This document shows positions 16,160 to 25,804 of a stretch of DNA of 64,000 nucleotides, piece by piece. Position numbers and translations under genes: made by a program. Source of the DNA: Nocardioides marinisabuli (GTDB taxonomy: Bacteria; Actinomycetota; Actinomycetes; Propionibacteriales; Nocardioidaceae); NCBI RefSeq assembly GCF_013466785.1, contig NZ_CP059163.1:930001-994000 (forward strand), in the 5' to 3' direction. The notes beneath the pieces are model-generated. The model was given only the letters and a program-made list of their open reading frames with translations. It did not search any database and had not been told where the DNA came from. Position 1 is the first letter of the stretch. Every line of letters starts with the position of its first letter.

Positions 16160-16639
16160 ATGCAGACGTTCCTGCCGTACGCCGACTTCGCCCGCTCCGC
16201 CCGGGCGCTCGACCCCAAGCGGCTGGGCAAGCAGCGGGTGGAGTGCCTCCAGGTCGTGCGAGGTCTCACCGTCGAGGGCTACGGCTGGCGGCGCCACCCG
16301 GCGGTGCTGATGTGGCGGGGCCACCTGGAGGCCCTGGGCCGCTACTCCCTGACCTGCTGCGAGGTGTGGGTGGCCGAGGGCCGCGCCGACACCGTCGCCG
16401 ACACGCTGCGCACCGACCTGGCCGCGGCCGGGGTCACCGAGGTCCGCGACCAGGCCGAGCTCGCGGCCGCCGGTGCCCTGCCGGCGTGGCTCGGCGACGA
16501 GGCGTTCCACCTCAGCCACCGCTCGGCGCTGGTGCGCAAGGACCCCGAGCACTACCGCCCGCTGTTCCCCGACGCGCCCGACGACCTGCCCTACGTCTGG
16601 CCGCCACCTGAGGCTCCCGCCCATTCGTCGATCGGTTGA
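16160..16639 (+). CDS. MSMEG_6728 family protein (Pyr_excise-like)
   Basis: 159 aa. Starts MQTFLPYADFARSARALDPK, with KRLGKQRVECLQV, GWRRHPAVLMWRGH and LSHRSALVRKDPEHYRP, the typical blocks of the actinobacterial MSMEG_6728 family, distantly related to phage pyrimidine-dimer DNA glycosylases. A DNA-repair role is suggested by that relationship only. CAGCGT at 16148-16153 lies 6 nt before the ATG, so the mRNA may be leaderless. Its stop codon is the end of the left arm of a 16-bp inverted repeat. Confidence 0.85.
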   Translation: MQTFLPYADFARSARALDPKRLGKQRVECLQVVRGLTVEGYGWRRHPAVLMWRGHLEALGRYSLTCCEVWVAEGRADTVADTLRTDLAAAGVTEVRDQAELAAAGALPAWLGDEAFHLSHRSALVRKDPEHYRPLFPDAPDDLPYVWPPPEAPAHSSIG

Positions 16640-16675
16640 GCAACGAGACGTCGCATTGGTCAACCGATCGACGAA
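16624..16675. terminator. Perfect 16-bp inverted repeat between convergent genes
   Basis: Arms 16624-16639 (TTCGTCGATCGGTTGA) and 16660-16675 are exact complements with a 20-nt loop. The arm includes the TGA stop of the MSMEG_6728 gene, and the element separates it from the convergent restriction-endonuclease gene. Probably a bidirectional terminator; the GGTTGAGCAACGAG core also resembles the repeats at 8874-9141. Confidence 0.5.
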
Positions 16676-16707
16676 CCCGCAGTGCGGGGTAGCAGAGGGC
16701 TTCGCCC

Positions 16708-17655
16708 CTACAGGTCCAGGCGCAGCTGCGCCTCGAACTCCTCGGGACGCGCGACCAGCGCCTCCCCCGGCACGTCGACAGGCCCGGCGTCGGGCAGGTG
16801 CCCCTCCAGCAGGCCGTGGCGCACGGCGGCGGCGTGCAGGTCGGCGCGGAAGGCGTCGAGGTCGGCCAGCGCGTAGAGGCCGTCGATGCGGTGCTGCTCG
16901 AGCAGGGCGTGCATCCGGCGGAAGTCGCCCTGGCGGCTGAGCCAGCCGATGCCGTCGACGACGGCGAGCACGTACTGGTGGGCGAAGGACACCCCTGCCA
17001 TGTCCATCACCTCGGTCACCGCCGCGGTGAGCTTGGAGCCGGTGGAGTCGAAGCCCTTGCAGGCCACCGCGATCAGCGCGTCCTCGAAGCCCGGGACCGC
17101 CAGGTCGGCGGGGCCGGTGTCGCCGTTGCGGCCCACGAAGCGCCCGCGCATCTCGTAAGGCAGGCCGAGGTCGCGCACGATCTGCTCGACGGCGTCCTCG
17201 ATCAGCTTGCCCGCCACCCCGGCCCGGTTGGCGACCTGGCGGCTGGTGCCGCGGGCGGCCAGCACGTCGCCGAAGGTGTAGGTGCGGTGCCGCTGGGCCT
17301 CCAGGGCCGCGAGCAGCCCGAGCTCCTCGTCGAGCCAGACGACCACCCCACGCGCGTCGTCGCCGACGGCCTTGACCCACGACGAGGTGCCGAAGGCGAC
17401 CCGCAGCAGGTTCTTGAGCTTCTCCTGCGACAGCCCGACGGTCAGGCCCAGCGCGGGCACGTCGGCCGGCCGGGCGCGCACCCAGCGGGTCAGCGCGTCG
17501 ACCGAGACCTCCTCGAGCGCGCTCAGGCTCGCTCCCGCGGCCACGATCGCGTCGGCCTGCTCGGAGGCCTCGTCGACCGCGACGTGGGTGGTCAGGCGAC
17601 GCAGCCGGCCCAGGTAGGCCTGCATCGCGGTGTCGTCGGGGCGGGGGTCGCTCAT
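16708..17655 (-). CDS. DpnII-like type II restriction endonuclease (candidate)
   Basis: 315 aa. N-terminal helical half, then a nuclease-like core: GDTGPADLAVPGF (about 177-189) and ALIAVACKGFDSTGSKLTAA (about 193-212), resembling the D...(E)xK-fyxSxGSKL core of the DpnII/MboI endonucleases. The residue equal to the second acid of PD-(D/E)xK is Ala (A-C-K), which may mean an alternative metal ligand or loss of activity. ATG 17655 overlaps the DNA methylase stop (ATGA), so both come from one transcript, as in a type II restriction-modification pair. Recognition sequence unknown. Confidence 0.65.
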   Translation of the reverse strand: MSDPRPDDTAMQAYLGRLRRLTTHVAVDEASEQADAIVAAGASLSALEEVSVDALTRWVRARPADVPALGLTVGLSQEKLKNLLRVAFGTSSWVKAVGDDARGVVVWLDEELGLLAALEAQRHRTYTFGDVLAARGTSRQVANRAGVAGKLIEDAVEQIVRDLGLPYEMRGRFVGRNGDTGPADLAVPGFEDALIAVACKGFDSTGSKLTAAVTEVMDMAGVSFAHQYVLAVVDGIGWLSRQGDFRRMHALLEQHRIDGLYALADLDAFRADLHAAAVRHGLLEGHLPDAGPVDVPGEALVARPEEFEAQLRLDL

Positions 17656-18728
17656 CGGGCGAGGAAGAGGTACTCGTCGACCTGGCGGCGCACGGCGGCG
17701 CGGTGGGTGCCGTAGTGGTAGGTGTGCGGCACCCGGCGCACCTCCACCTCGTCCTTGACCTCGCGCAGCAGCCGCACCAGCGTGTCGAGGTCGGGCAGCG
17801 CGTTGGAGGAGTACGACAGCACCAGCGGCGAGTCGTGGAACTGCTTGAACACCTCGCGGAACGCCTCCTCGATGGTGCGGCGCGAGGAGTACTTGGTGAC
17901 CCGCTTGGGCAGCTTGCGGCTCTTGGTGTCCCACATGATCGTGTCGCCCACCCAGTAGCGCGAGAGCCCCTCGAGGAAGTGGAAGCGCTTGGTGTAGTCG
18001 TTGTCGTCGGCCGGCGGCGCGTACGGCGGGTCGAGGTAGACCAGGTCGTGGCGGCGCTGCGGCAGCTCGCCGACCTCGAGCGAGGAGACCGTGCACTCGC
18101 GCTCGCCCTCGAAGACCGCCGCGTTGTAGTCGGCGACCCGCTCGACGAAGTGCTCGCGCAGGCTCAGGCGCAGGTCGCGCCGCCCGTCGTCGTACCGGCT
18201 CAGGTCGCCGGTGAGCGTGAAGACGCCCCGCGGCTGCTTGCGCGCCGCGGCCAGGCAGAGCGCCGCGATCGCCACCGCCCGTGCGCCGCCGCCCATCGTG
18301 TCGATGTGGCTCCACGCCGAGTCGAGGAAGGCCAGGTCGTCGGGGGTGAAGTAGACGCCGGTGAAGGTGCGTCGCACGAAGTCGCGGTCGTCGGCGGCCG
18401 GGCCCAGGATGCGCGCCACGTCGTCGGCCGAGAGCCGCTCGTCGTGGTTGACCACGCCCGCGCTGGCCACCACTCCGGGGAAGCCGAGGTAGTCGTTGCT
18501 GTGCACCGACCAGCCCTGGTGCTTGAGCAGGTAGGAGACCACCCCGGAGCCGCTGAAGGCGTCGAGGGCCGTGCCCGGGCCGGCCGTCGGCGCCACGTCG
18601 GCGAAGGCCTGCGCCAGGTGCGGCAGCAGCTTGTGCTTGGAGCCCATCCACCGCACCCGCGGGAACACCGCCGCCCGGACGGCCGCGTCAGCGGGGGCGG
18701 GCAGCAGTCGGGGAGGCACGAGGACCAT
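17652..18728 (-). CDS. D12-class DNA adenine N6-methyltransferase
   Basis: 358 aa. Dam/DpnM-type methylase: N-terminal VRWMGSKHKLLPHL (motif X, about 25-38), LDAFSGSGVVSYLL (AdoMet motif I, about 55-68), SNDYLGFP, and the catalytic DPPYAPP (about 230-236). It methylates adenine in a short site, protecting the genome from the nuclease encoded by the overlapping downstream gene. Start ATG 18728 has no evident ribosome site or close -10, so the beginning could be further in (VRWMGSK sits at residue 25). The pair lies 1.6 kb from tRNA-Arg, a typical place for acquired restriction systems, but I see no attachment repeat. Confidence 0.88.
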   Translation of the reverse strand: MVLVPPRLLPAPADAAVRAAVFPRVRWMGSKHKLLPHLAQAFADVAPTAGPGTALDAFSGSGVVSYLLKHQGWSVHSNDYLGFPGVVASAGVVNHDERLSADDVARILGPAADDRDFVRRTFTGVYFTPDDLAFLDSAWSHIDTMGGGARAVAIAALCLAAARKQPRGVFTLTGDLSRYDDGRRDLRLSLREHFVERVADYNAAVFEGERECTVSSLEVGELPQRRHDLVYLDPPYAPPADDNDYTKRFHFLEGLSRYWVGDTIMWDTKSRKLPKRVTKYSSRRTIEEAFREVFKQFHDSPLVLSYSSNALPDLDTLVRLLREVKDEVEVRRVPHTYHYGTHRAAVRRQVDEYLFLAR

Positions 18729-18776
18729 CTTGCCGCAGCCCGCCGACAGTCCCCGACAGCGCGCGCTGGCGCCCGC

Positions 18777-19988
<1,212 letters not shown>

Positions 19989-20060
19989 GGGGACATCGAA
20001 CCAGCACCCCCCTCGTCGCGGCAGGTCTGGTCCACCACTCGGCGACGTAGGCTCGTGAGC

Positions 20061-20330
20061 ATGTGCCGCAACATCCGCCAGCTCCACAACTTCGAGCCGC
20101 CGGCGACGACCGACGAGGTCGACGCGGCGGCGCTGCAGTACGTGCGCAAGGTCAGCGGCTCGACCAAGCCGTCGCAGGCCAACCAGGCCGCCTTCGACCG
20201 GGCCGTCGCCGAGGTCGCCGAGGCCACCCGGCACCTGCTCGACGCCCTGGTCACCACCGCCCCGCCCAAGGACCGCGAGGTCGAGGCCGCCAAGGCCCGC
20301 GCCCGGGCCGCCGAGCGGTACGCCCGATGA
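20061..20330 (+). CDS. DUF2277 domain-containing protein
   Basis: 89 aa. Begins MCRNIRQLHNFEPPATTDEV, the hallmark of DUF2277, followed by two helices (ALQYVRKVSGSTKPSQANQA and an Ala-rich C-terminal helix). No biochemical function is known for the family. TAGGCT at 20048-20053 lies 7 nt before the ATG, so translation is probably leaderless. Its TGA overlaps the ATG of the sirtuin gene (ATGA), giving a two-gene unit. Confidence 0.92.
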   Translation: MCRNIRQLHNFEPPATTDEVDAAALQYVRKVSGSTKPSQANQAAFDRAVAEVAEATRHLLDALVTTAPPKDREVEAAKARARAAERYAR

Positions 20331-21175
20331 CCCTCGCGCCCACCGCCACCGCAGCGGCGTACGACGCCGCGCTGGCGCCGCTGGCCGACCGGCCGCTCGT
20401 GGTGCTCACCGGCGCCGGTCTCTCCACCGACTCCGGCATCCCCGACTACCGCGGCCCCGGCTCGCCGGCCCGCACCCCGATGACCTACCAGGAGTTCGTC
20501 TCGGGTCCCGGCCCCCGGCAGCGCTACTGGGCCCGCAGCCACCTGGGCTGGGGCCGGATGCGGCACGCCGAACCCAACGCCGGGCACCTGGCGGTGGCCC
20601 GGCTGGGGGCCGGCCTGGTCATCACCCAGAACGTCGACGGCCTCCACGAACGGGTCGGCACGCGCGACCTGGTGGCCCTGCACGGCCGGATCGCCGACGT
20701 GGTCTGCCTGGCCTGCCGGGCCACCACCCCGCGCGCCGAGCTCCACCAGCGCCTGGGCGCGCTCAACCCCGGCTTCGCCGAGCGGCACGCCGCCGTGGCC
20801 AGCAACCCCGACGGCGACGTCGCGCTCGAGGAGACCGACGGCTTCGTCGTCCCCGACTGCGCGTGCGGCGGGCTGCTCAAGCCCGACGTGGTGTTCTTCG
20901 GCGAGAACGTGCCGCCGGCGCGCGTGGCGCGCTGCTACGAGGCGGTCGAGGCGCTCGAGGCGACCGGCGGGGCGCTGCTGGTGGCCGGGTCGAGCCTGAC
21001 GGTGATGAGCGGGCTGCGCTTCGTCAAGCGTGCCGCCAAGGCCGGCACCCCCGTGGTGGTCGTCAACCGGGGCGCCACCCGCGGCGACGACCTCGCCACG
21101 CACACGGTGCACGCCGGCTGCAGCGAGTTCCTCACCGACCTGGCCGACCGGCGCGCCGGAGCGGCTCGCGCCTAG
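20327..21175 (+). CDS. Sir2-family NAD-dependent protein deacylase
   Basis: 282 aa. NAD-binding VVLTGAGLSTDSGIPDYRG (about 25-43), VITQNVDGLHE, catalytic His in LVALHGRI, a zinc module with VCLAC and DCACGG pairs, LLKPDVVFFGE, and VAGSSLTV. It removes acyl groups from lysines using NAD; targets unknown. Between the zinc Cys pairs it has an insertion (about 135-175) usual for actinobacterial members. Translationally coupled to DUF2277. Its TAG stop shares the palindrome CTAG (21172-21175) with the convergent ideR stop. Confidence 0.92.
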   Translation: MTLAPTATAAAYDAALAPLADRPLVVLTGAGLSTDSGIPDYRGPGSPARTPMTYQEFVSGPGPRQRYWARSHLGWGRMRHAEPNAGHLAVARLGAGLVITQNVDGLHERVGTRDLVALHGRIADVVCLACRATTPRAELHQRLGALNPGFAERHAAVASNPDGDVALEETDGFVVPDCACGGLLKPDVVFFGENVPPARVARCYEAVEALEATGGALLVAGSSLTVMSGLRFVKRAAKAGTPVVVVNRGATRGDDLATHTVHAGCSEFLTDLADRRAGAARA

Positions 21176-21867
21176 AGCTTGCGCACGAAGATGTGGTCGG
21201 CGGCCTCGGGCACGATCTCGGCGCTCTCGCCGGCCGCTCCGACCAGGACACCGGCCTCGGTCGCGACGACGGTGACGGTCTTGTCGGGCAGCGCGCCGAC
21301 GCGGCGCAGGGCGCTCATCAGCTGCTCGTCCTTCTGCATCTCCTCGGAGATGCGGCGCACCAGCACCCGCTGCTCCTCGGTGCCCGCGGCACCCGCGGCG
21401 CTGGTCAGCGACTCGACGCCGGCCATGAAGGTCTCGCCGGTGGCGGTCTGACCCAGCTCGTCGAGCCCCGGGATCGGGTTGCCGTACGGCGACTCGGTGG
21501 GATGGTCGAGCAGCTCGAGCAGGCGGCGCTCGACGGTCTCGGACATCACGTGCTCCCAGCGGCACGCCTCCTCGTGGACCAGCTCCCACTCCAGGCCGAT
21601 CACGTCGACCAGCAGGCGCTCGGCGAGGCGGTGCTTGCGCATCACCCGGGTCGCCAGGCGCAGCCCGTCGTCGGTGAGCTCGAGGTGGCGGTCGCCCTCG
21701 ACGGTCAGCAGCCCGTCGCGCTCCATGCGCGCCACCGTCTGCGACACCGTCGGCCCGCTCTGGTGCAGGCGCTCGGCGATCCGGGCGCGCAGGGGCACGA
21801 TGCCCTCCTCGACCAGCTCGTAGATGGTGCGGAGGTACATCTCGGTGGTGTCGATCAGGTCGCTCAC
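21172..21867 (-). CDS. ideR: Iron-dependent repressor of the DtxR/IdeR family
   Basis: 231 aa, matching IdeR length. Winged helix with SDLIDTTEMYLRTIYELVEE and RIAERLHQSGPTVSQTVARM (about 33-52), dimer and metal domain with RKHRLAERLL and VHEEACRWEHVM (the Cys, Glu, His metal ligands equivalent to DtxR C102, E105, H106), and a C-terminal SH3-like domain. It controls iron uptake and storage genes with Fe(II) as corepressor. GTG 21867 is 6 nt after GACAAT on the minus strand (leaderless). Divergent from photolyase across a short tandem-repeat region. Confidence 0.92.
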   Translation of the reverse strand: MSDLIDTTEMYLRTIYELVEEGIVPLRARIAERLHQSGPTVSQTVARMERDGLLTVEGDRHLELTDDGLRLATRVMRKHRLAERLLVDVIGLEWELVHEEACRWEHVMSETVERRLLELLDHPTESPYGNPIPGLDELGQTATGETFMAGVESLTSAAGAAGTEEQRVLVRRISEEMQKDEQLMSALRRVGALPDKTVTVVATEAGVLVGAAGESAEIVPEAADHIFVRKL

Positions 21868-21908
21868 CCCGCCATTGTCCACGACGGGCCCGATCCGCCC
21901 TCCCCCGC

Positions 21909-21956
21909 GGGTGACCGCTCGGGTGACCGGTCGGGGGACCGCTCGGGTGAACAGCC
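21909..21956 (+). repeat. Four 12-bp tandem repeats upstream of photolyase
   Basis: GGGTGACCGCTC (21909), GGGTGACCGGTC (21921), GGGGGACCGCTC (21933), GGGTGAACAGCC (21945). The block lies in the ideR-photolyase intergenic region, just upstream of the photolyase promoter. A 12-bp period could present a protein with sites spaced by a little over one helical turn. Confidence 0.6.
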
Positions 21957-21984
21957 GCGGCCGGGGCGCTGGCAGGCTCGGTGC

Positions 21985-23346
21985 GTGGTCAGCGTGATGT
22001 GGTTCCGCCGCGACCTGCGGCTCCGTGACAACCCGGCCCTGCTCGAGGCCTGCGCCGACGGCGCCGAGGACGGCGTGCTGCCGCTCTTCGTGCTCGACCC
22101 GCACCTGTGGGGCCCGGCCGGCCCGAGCCGGCAGGCCTACCTGGCGGGCTCGCTGCGCTCGCTCGACGCGTCCTTCCGCCAGCGGCAGGCGGGGCTGTCG
22201 GTGGTGCGCGGCGACCCGGTACGCCGGGTGGTGCTGGCCGCGAAGTCGGTCGGCGCGCAGCGGGTGCACGTCTCGGCCGACTTCGGGCCCTACGGCCGCG
22301 AGCGCGACGAGGCGGTCGAGGAGGCGCTGGGCGAGGCCGGCATCGAGCTGGTGCGCACCGGGTCGCCGTACGCCGTCGACCCGGGGCGGGTGCTCAACGG
22401 CTCGGGCGAGGCCTACAAGGTCTTCACCCCCTTCTCCCGCGCCTGGGCCGACATCGGCTGGGACGACCCCGCCGACGCCCCGACCGGCACCACGTGGCTG
22501 CGGCTCGAGGAGGGCACCACCGACATCCCCGACCCCCGGCTGCCGGCCGACCTCGAGCTGCCCGAGCCCGGGGAGGACTCGGCGCGGCGGCAGTGGGAGG
22601 AGTTCCTCGACCGGGTCGACGACTACGACACCGACCGCGACCGTCCCGACCGCGACGGCACCAGCCGGATGTCGGTGCACCTGAAGTACGGCGAGGTGCA
22701 CCCGCGCACCCTGCTGGCCGACCTGCGCCGCAAGCGGAGCAAGGGCGCCCAGACCTACCGCACCGAGCTGGCCTGGCGCGACTTCTACGCCGACGTGCTG
22801 GCGCGGCGCCCCGACTCGGCCCGCGACTACTACAAGCCCGAGTTCGCGCGGATGGACTACGACCGCCCCGGCGAGCAGCTCGAGGCTTGGCAGGAGGGCC
22901 GCACCGGCTTCCCGATCGTCGACGCGGGCATGCGCCAGCTGCGCGCGACCGGGTGGATGCACAACCGGCTGCGGATGATCACCGCCAGCTTCCTGGTCAA
23001 GGACCTGCACGTGGAGTGGCAGCACGGCGCCAAGCACTTCCTGCACTGGCTCGTCGACGGCGACCTGGCCAGCAACAACCACGGCTGGCAGTGGACCGCC
23101 GGCAGCGGCACCGACGCCTCACCGTTCTTCCGGGTCTTCAACCCCACCACCCAGGGCCGGCGCTTCGACCCCGACGGCGCCTACGTGCGGCGCTGGGTGC
23201 CCGAGCTCGCCGACCCCGACCAGGTGCCCGACCCGCACGAGCCGGACGCCGACACCCGCGACCTCGTCGGCTACCCGGCGCCGATGCTCGACCACAAGGA
23301 GGAGCGGCAGGAGGCGCTGGACAGGTACGAGAGGATCAAGGGATGA
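21985..23346 (+). CDS. phr: Deoxyribodipyrimidine photolyase / cryptochrome family protein
   Basis: 453 aa. N-terminal antenna Rossmann domain (WFRRDLRLRDNPALLEA), FAD domain with ELAWRDFYADVL, TGFPIVDAGMRQLRATGWMH (about 309-328), NRLRMITASFLVKDL, WLVDGDLASNNHGWQW (about 352-367) and the C-terminal FNPTTQGRRFDPDG. Class I CPD-type photolyase using FADH- and blue light; cryptochrome function cannot be excluded. GTG 21985 is 6 nt after CAGGCT (21973-21978), favouring a leaderless start. The stop overlaps the next gene (ATGA). Confidence 0.92.
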   Translation: MVSVMWFRRDLRLRDNPALLEACADGAEDGVLPLFVLDPHLWGPAGPSRQAYLAGSLRSLDASFRQRQAGLSVVRGDPVRRVVLAAKSVGAQRVHVSADFGPYGRERDEAVEEALGEAGIELVRTGSPYAVDPGRVLNGSGEAYKVFTPFSRAWADIGWDDPADAPTGTTWLRLEEGTTDIPDPRLPADLELPEPGEDSARRQWEEFLDRVDDYDTDRDRPDRDGTSRMSVHLKYGEVHPRTLLADLRRKRSKGAQTYRTELAWRDFYADVLARRPDSARDYYKPEFARMDYDRPGEQLEAWQEGRTGFPIVDAGMRQLRATGWMHNRLRMITASFLVKDLHVEWQHGAKHFLHWLVDGDLASNNHGWQWTAGSGTDASPFFRVFNPTTQGRRFDPDGAYVRRWVPELADPDQVPDPHEPDADTRDLVGYPAPMLDHKEERQEALDRYERIKG

Positions 23347-24065
23347 GCACCTCCGCGTCGACCCTGGCGCCCCTCGTGGTCCCTGCCCGCTTCAACGGCC
23401 CCGCCGGCTCGGGCAACGGCGGCTGGTCGGCCGGTGCCCTGGCGGCGTACGTCGACGCCACCGGCGGCCCGGTCGAGGTCACGCTGCGCCAGCCGCCGCC
23501 GCTGGACACCGCCATGGAGGTCGTGGAGGAGGACGGCGTCCTCACCGCGGTGCACGGCGGCGCGCCCGCGCTCAGCGCACGCCCGGCGCCCGGCGCACTC
23601 CAGGGCGTGGCGGGGGTCTCGATCGCGGAGGCCCGCGCGGCCGCGACCCGCTACCCGGGCCTGGCCCAGCACCCGTTCCCGACCTGCTTCACCTGCGGCA
23701 CCGACCGCGCCGAGGGCGACGGGCTGCGGATCTTCCCCGGCCCGGTGGAGCCGCTCGACGGCCTGCCCCGGGTGGCGGCGACCTGGGTGGCCGCCGACAC
23801 CGACCTGCCGGTCGTGTGGGCCGCGCTCGACTGCGCGGGGGCCTGGGCGGCCGACATGGAGGACCGGATGATGGTGCTGGGCCGGATGAGCGCCGAGGTG
23901 CTGCGCACCCCCGTGCCCGGCGAGGAGCACGTGGTCGTGGGGCTGGCCCGCGGCAGCGAGGGCCGCAAGCACCGCACCGCCACCAGCGTCATCGACGCGC
24001 GCGGCGAGGTGGTCGGGCGGGCCGAGCAGGTGTGGATCGAGGTGTCCCCGGAGGCCTTCGCCTGA
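23343..24065 (+). CDS. Hotdog-fold thioesterase-like protein
   Basis: 240 aa. The N-terminal segment FNGPAGSGNGGWSAGALAAY is typical of hotdog acyl-CoA thioesterase-like proteins, followed by a middle PFPTCFTCGTDRAEGDGLRI block and a second hotdog half ending in VGRAEQVWIEV. PaaI-type activity on acyl-CoAs is plausible, but the catalytic acid is not obvious. ATG overlaps the photolyase stop (ATGA), so the two are cotranscribed, an unexpected pairing. The C-x2-C pair in TCFTCG could bind metal or be structural. Confidence 0.7.
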   Translation: MSTSASTLAPLVVPARFNGPAGSGNGGWSAGALAAYVDATGGPVEVTLRQPPPLDTAMEVVEEDGVLTAVHGGAPALSARPAPGALQGVAGVSIAEARAAATRYPGLAQHPFPTCFTCGTDRAEGDGLRIFPGPVEPLDGLPRVAATWVAADTDLPVVWAALDCAGAWAADMEDRMMVLGRMSAEVLRTPVPGEEHVVVGLARGSEGRKHRTATSVIDARGEVVGRAEQVWIEVSPEAFA

Positions 24066-24105
24066 GGGTGTGCCCGCCCAGGAGGCGTGTGGAAGACTGG
24101 TCGGC

Positions 24106-25752
24106 ATGGCTTTGAACGATCCAAACCAGGTCGCCCCCGACGCCCCCGGTGCCGAGTGGTGGCGCCACGCCGTCATCTACCAGGTCTACCCGCGCTCCTT
24201 CGCCGACGCCGACGGCGACGGCGTCGGTGACCTCCCGGGCATCACGGCCAAGCTGCCCTACCTGCGCGACCTGGGCGTCGACGCGGTCTGGATCTCGCCG
24301 TTCTACATGTCCCCGCAGAAGGACCACGGCTACGACGTCAGCGACTACTGCGACATCGACCCGCTCTTCGGCACCCTCGAGGACGCCGACACGCTCATCG
24401 CGACCGCCCACGAGCTGGGGCTGCGCATCATCGCCGACCTGGTGCCCAACCACTCCTCCGACCAGCACGAGTGGTTCCAGGCGGCCCTGGCGGCGGCCCC
24501 GGGCAGCCCCGAGCGCGCCCGCTACCTCTTCCGCGACGGCCGCGGCCCGCAGGGCCAGGAGCCGCCCAACAACTGGCGCTCGGTCTTCGGCGGCAACGCC
24601 TGGACCCGGGTGGCCGAGCACCCGGACGGGCGCGACGACGACCCGCAGTGGTACCTGCACCTCTTCGACTCCACCCAGCCCGACTTCGACTGGCGCAACC
24701 CCGAGGTCGGCGACCTCTTCGAGGAGGTGCTGCGCTTCTGGCTCGACCGCGGCGTCGACGGGTTCCGCGTCGACGTGGCCCACGGGCTGCTCAAGGAGGA
24801 GTCGCTGCGCGACCAGGTGGTCGAGGAGGGCGAGGAGCCCGACAGCGCCGCCCCGATCAACGAGGAGCGCTCGATGGTCGAGCGCACCCTGCGCGACGAG
24901 CCGATGTGGGACCAGCCCGAGGTGCACGACGTCTACCGGCGCTGGCACGACGTGCTCGCCGAGTACGACGGCGACCGGATGCTCGTGGCCGAGGCCTGGA
25001 CCCAGACCCCCGAGTCGATGGCCCGCTTCGTGCGCGACGACGAGATGAGCCAGGCCTTCAACTTCTCCTGGCTGCTCGCGCCGTGGTCGGCCGAGGCCTT
25101 CGAGGGCGTCATCACCGGCACCTTCGCCGCGCTCGCCGACGTCCAGGCCAGCCCGACCTGGGTGCTGAGCAACCACGACGTCGTACGCCACGTGACCCGC
25201 TACGGCGGGGGCGCGCAGGGCCTGGCCCGGGCGCGCGCCGCGACCCTGACGATGCTGGCGCTGCCCGGCTCGTCGTACGTCTACCAGGGCGAGGAGCTCG
25301 GCCTCGAGCAGGTCGACGTCGCCCCGGAGCACCGCCAGGACCCCTCCTACCTGCGCACCGGCGAGGTCGGCCGCGACGGCTGCCGGGTGCCGATGCCGTG
25401 GTCGGGCGAGAAGCCGCCCTTCGGCTTCGGGCCGGGCGAGGGCCAGCCGTGGATCCCGCAGCCCGAGGGCTGGGCCGACCTCACGGTGGCCGCCCAGCAG
25501 GTCGACCCAGACTCGACGCTGGCGTTCTACCAGCGGGCCCTGGCCGCGCGCCGCGCCCTGGCCGGCACCACCTCCGAGGTCGAGATGCTCGACCTCGGCA
25601 CCGACGTGCTGGCCTTCCGCCGCGGCCCGGTCACCGTGGTGCTCAACTGCGGCACCACGCCGGTGAGCCGTCCCCGGGGCGAGGTCGTGGCCAGCAGCGG
25701 CCCGGTCTCCGACCTGCTGCCCGGCGACACCGCCGTGTGGGTGCGCGACTGA
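24106..25752 (+). CDS. Alpha-glucosidase, glycoside hydrolase family 13
   Basis: 548 aa, cytosolic (no signal peptide). TIM-barrel with WWRHAVIYQVYPRSFADADG, ADLVPNHSSDQHEWF, the nucleophile Asp in DGFRVDVAHG (about 222), acid/base Glu in LVAEAW (about 293) and the stabilising Asp in LSNHDVVRH (about 356). It resembles oligo-1,6-glucosidase/alpha-glucosidase of GH13_23/30 type that releases glucose from maltose- or isomaltose-like oligosaccharides. A weak AAGACT hexamer lies 7 nt before the ATG. No sugar transporter is adjacent. Confidence 0.92.
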   Translation: MALNDPNQVAPDAPGAEWWRHAVIYQVYPRSFADADGDGVGDLPGITAKLPYLRDLGVDAVWISPFYMSPQKDHGYDVSDYCDIDPLFGTLEDADTLIATAHELGLRIIADLVPNHSSDQHEWFQAALAAAPGSPERARYLFRDGRGPQGQEPPNNWRSVFGGNAWTRVAEHPDGRDDDPQWYLHLFDSTQPDFDWRNPEVGDLFEEVLRFWLDRGVDGFRVDVAHGLLKEESLRDQVVEEGEEPDSAAPINEERSMVERTLRDEPMWDQPEVHDVYRRWHDVLAEYDGDRMLVAEAWTQTPESMARFVRDDEMSQAFNFSWLLAPWSAEAFEGVITGTFAALADVQASPTWVLSNHDVVRHVTRYGGGAQGLARARAATLTMLALPGSSYVYQGEELGLEQVDVAPEHRQDPSYLRTGEVGRDGCRVPMPWSGEKPPFGFGPGEGQPWIPQPEGWADLTVAAQQVDPDSTLAFYQRALAARRALAGTTSEVEMLDLGTDVLAFRRGPVTVVLNCGTTPVSRPRGEVVASSGPVSDLLPGDTAVWVRD

Positions 25753-25772
25753 CCCTGCGCGACTGAGCCGCG

Positions 25773-25804
25773 ACGAGGCCCTCAGCCCTGGTTGAGGGCC
25801 TCGT
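25773..25804. terminator. Bidirectional terminator, GH13 / marR
   Basis: Perfect 12-bp arms (25773-25784 ACGAGGCCCTCA; 25793-25804) with an 8-nt loop between convergent genes. The left arm contains the marR stop codon (25782-25784). Confidence 0.65.
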
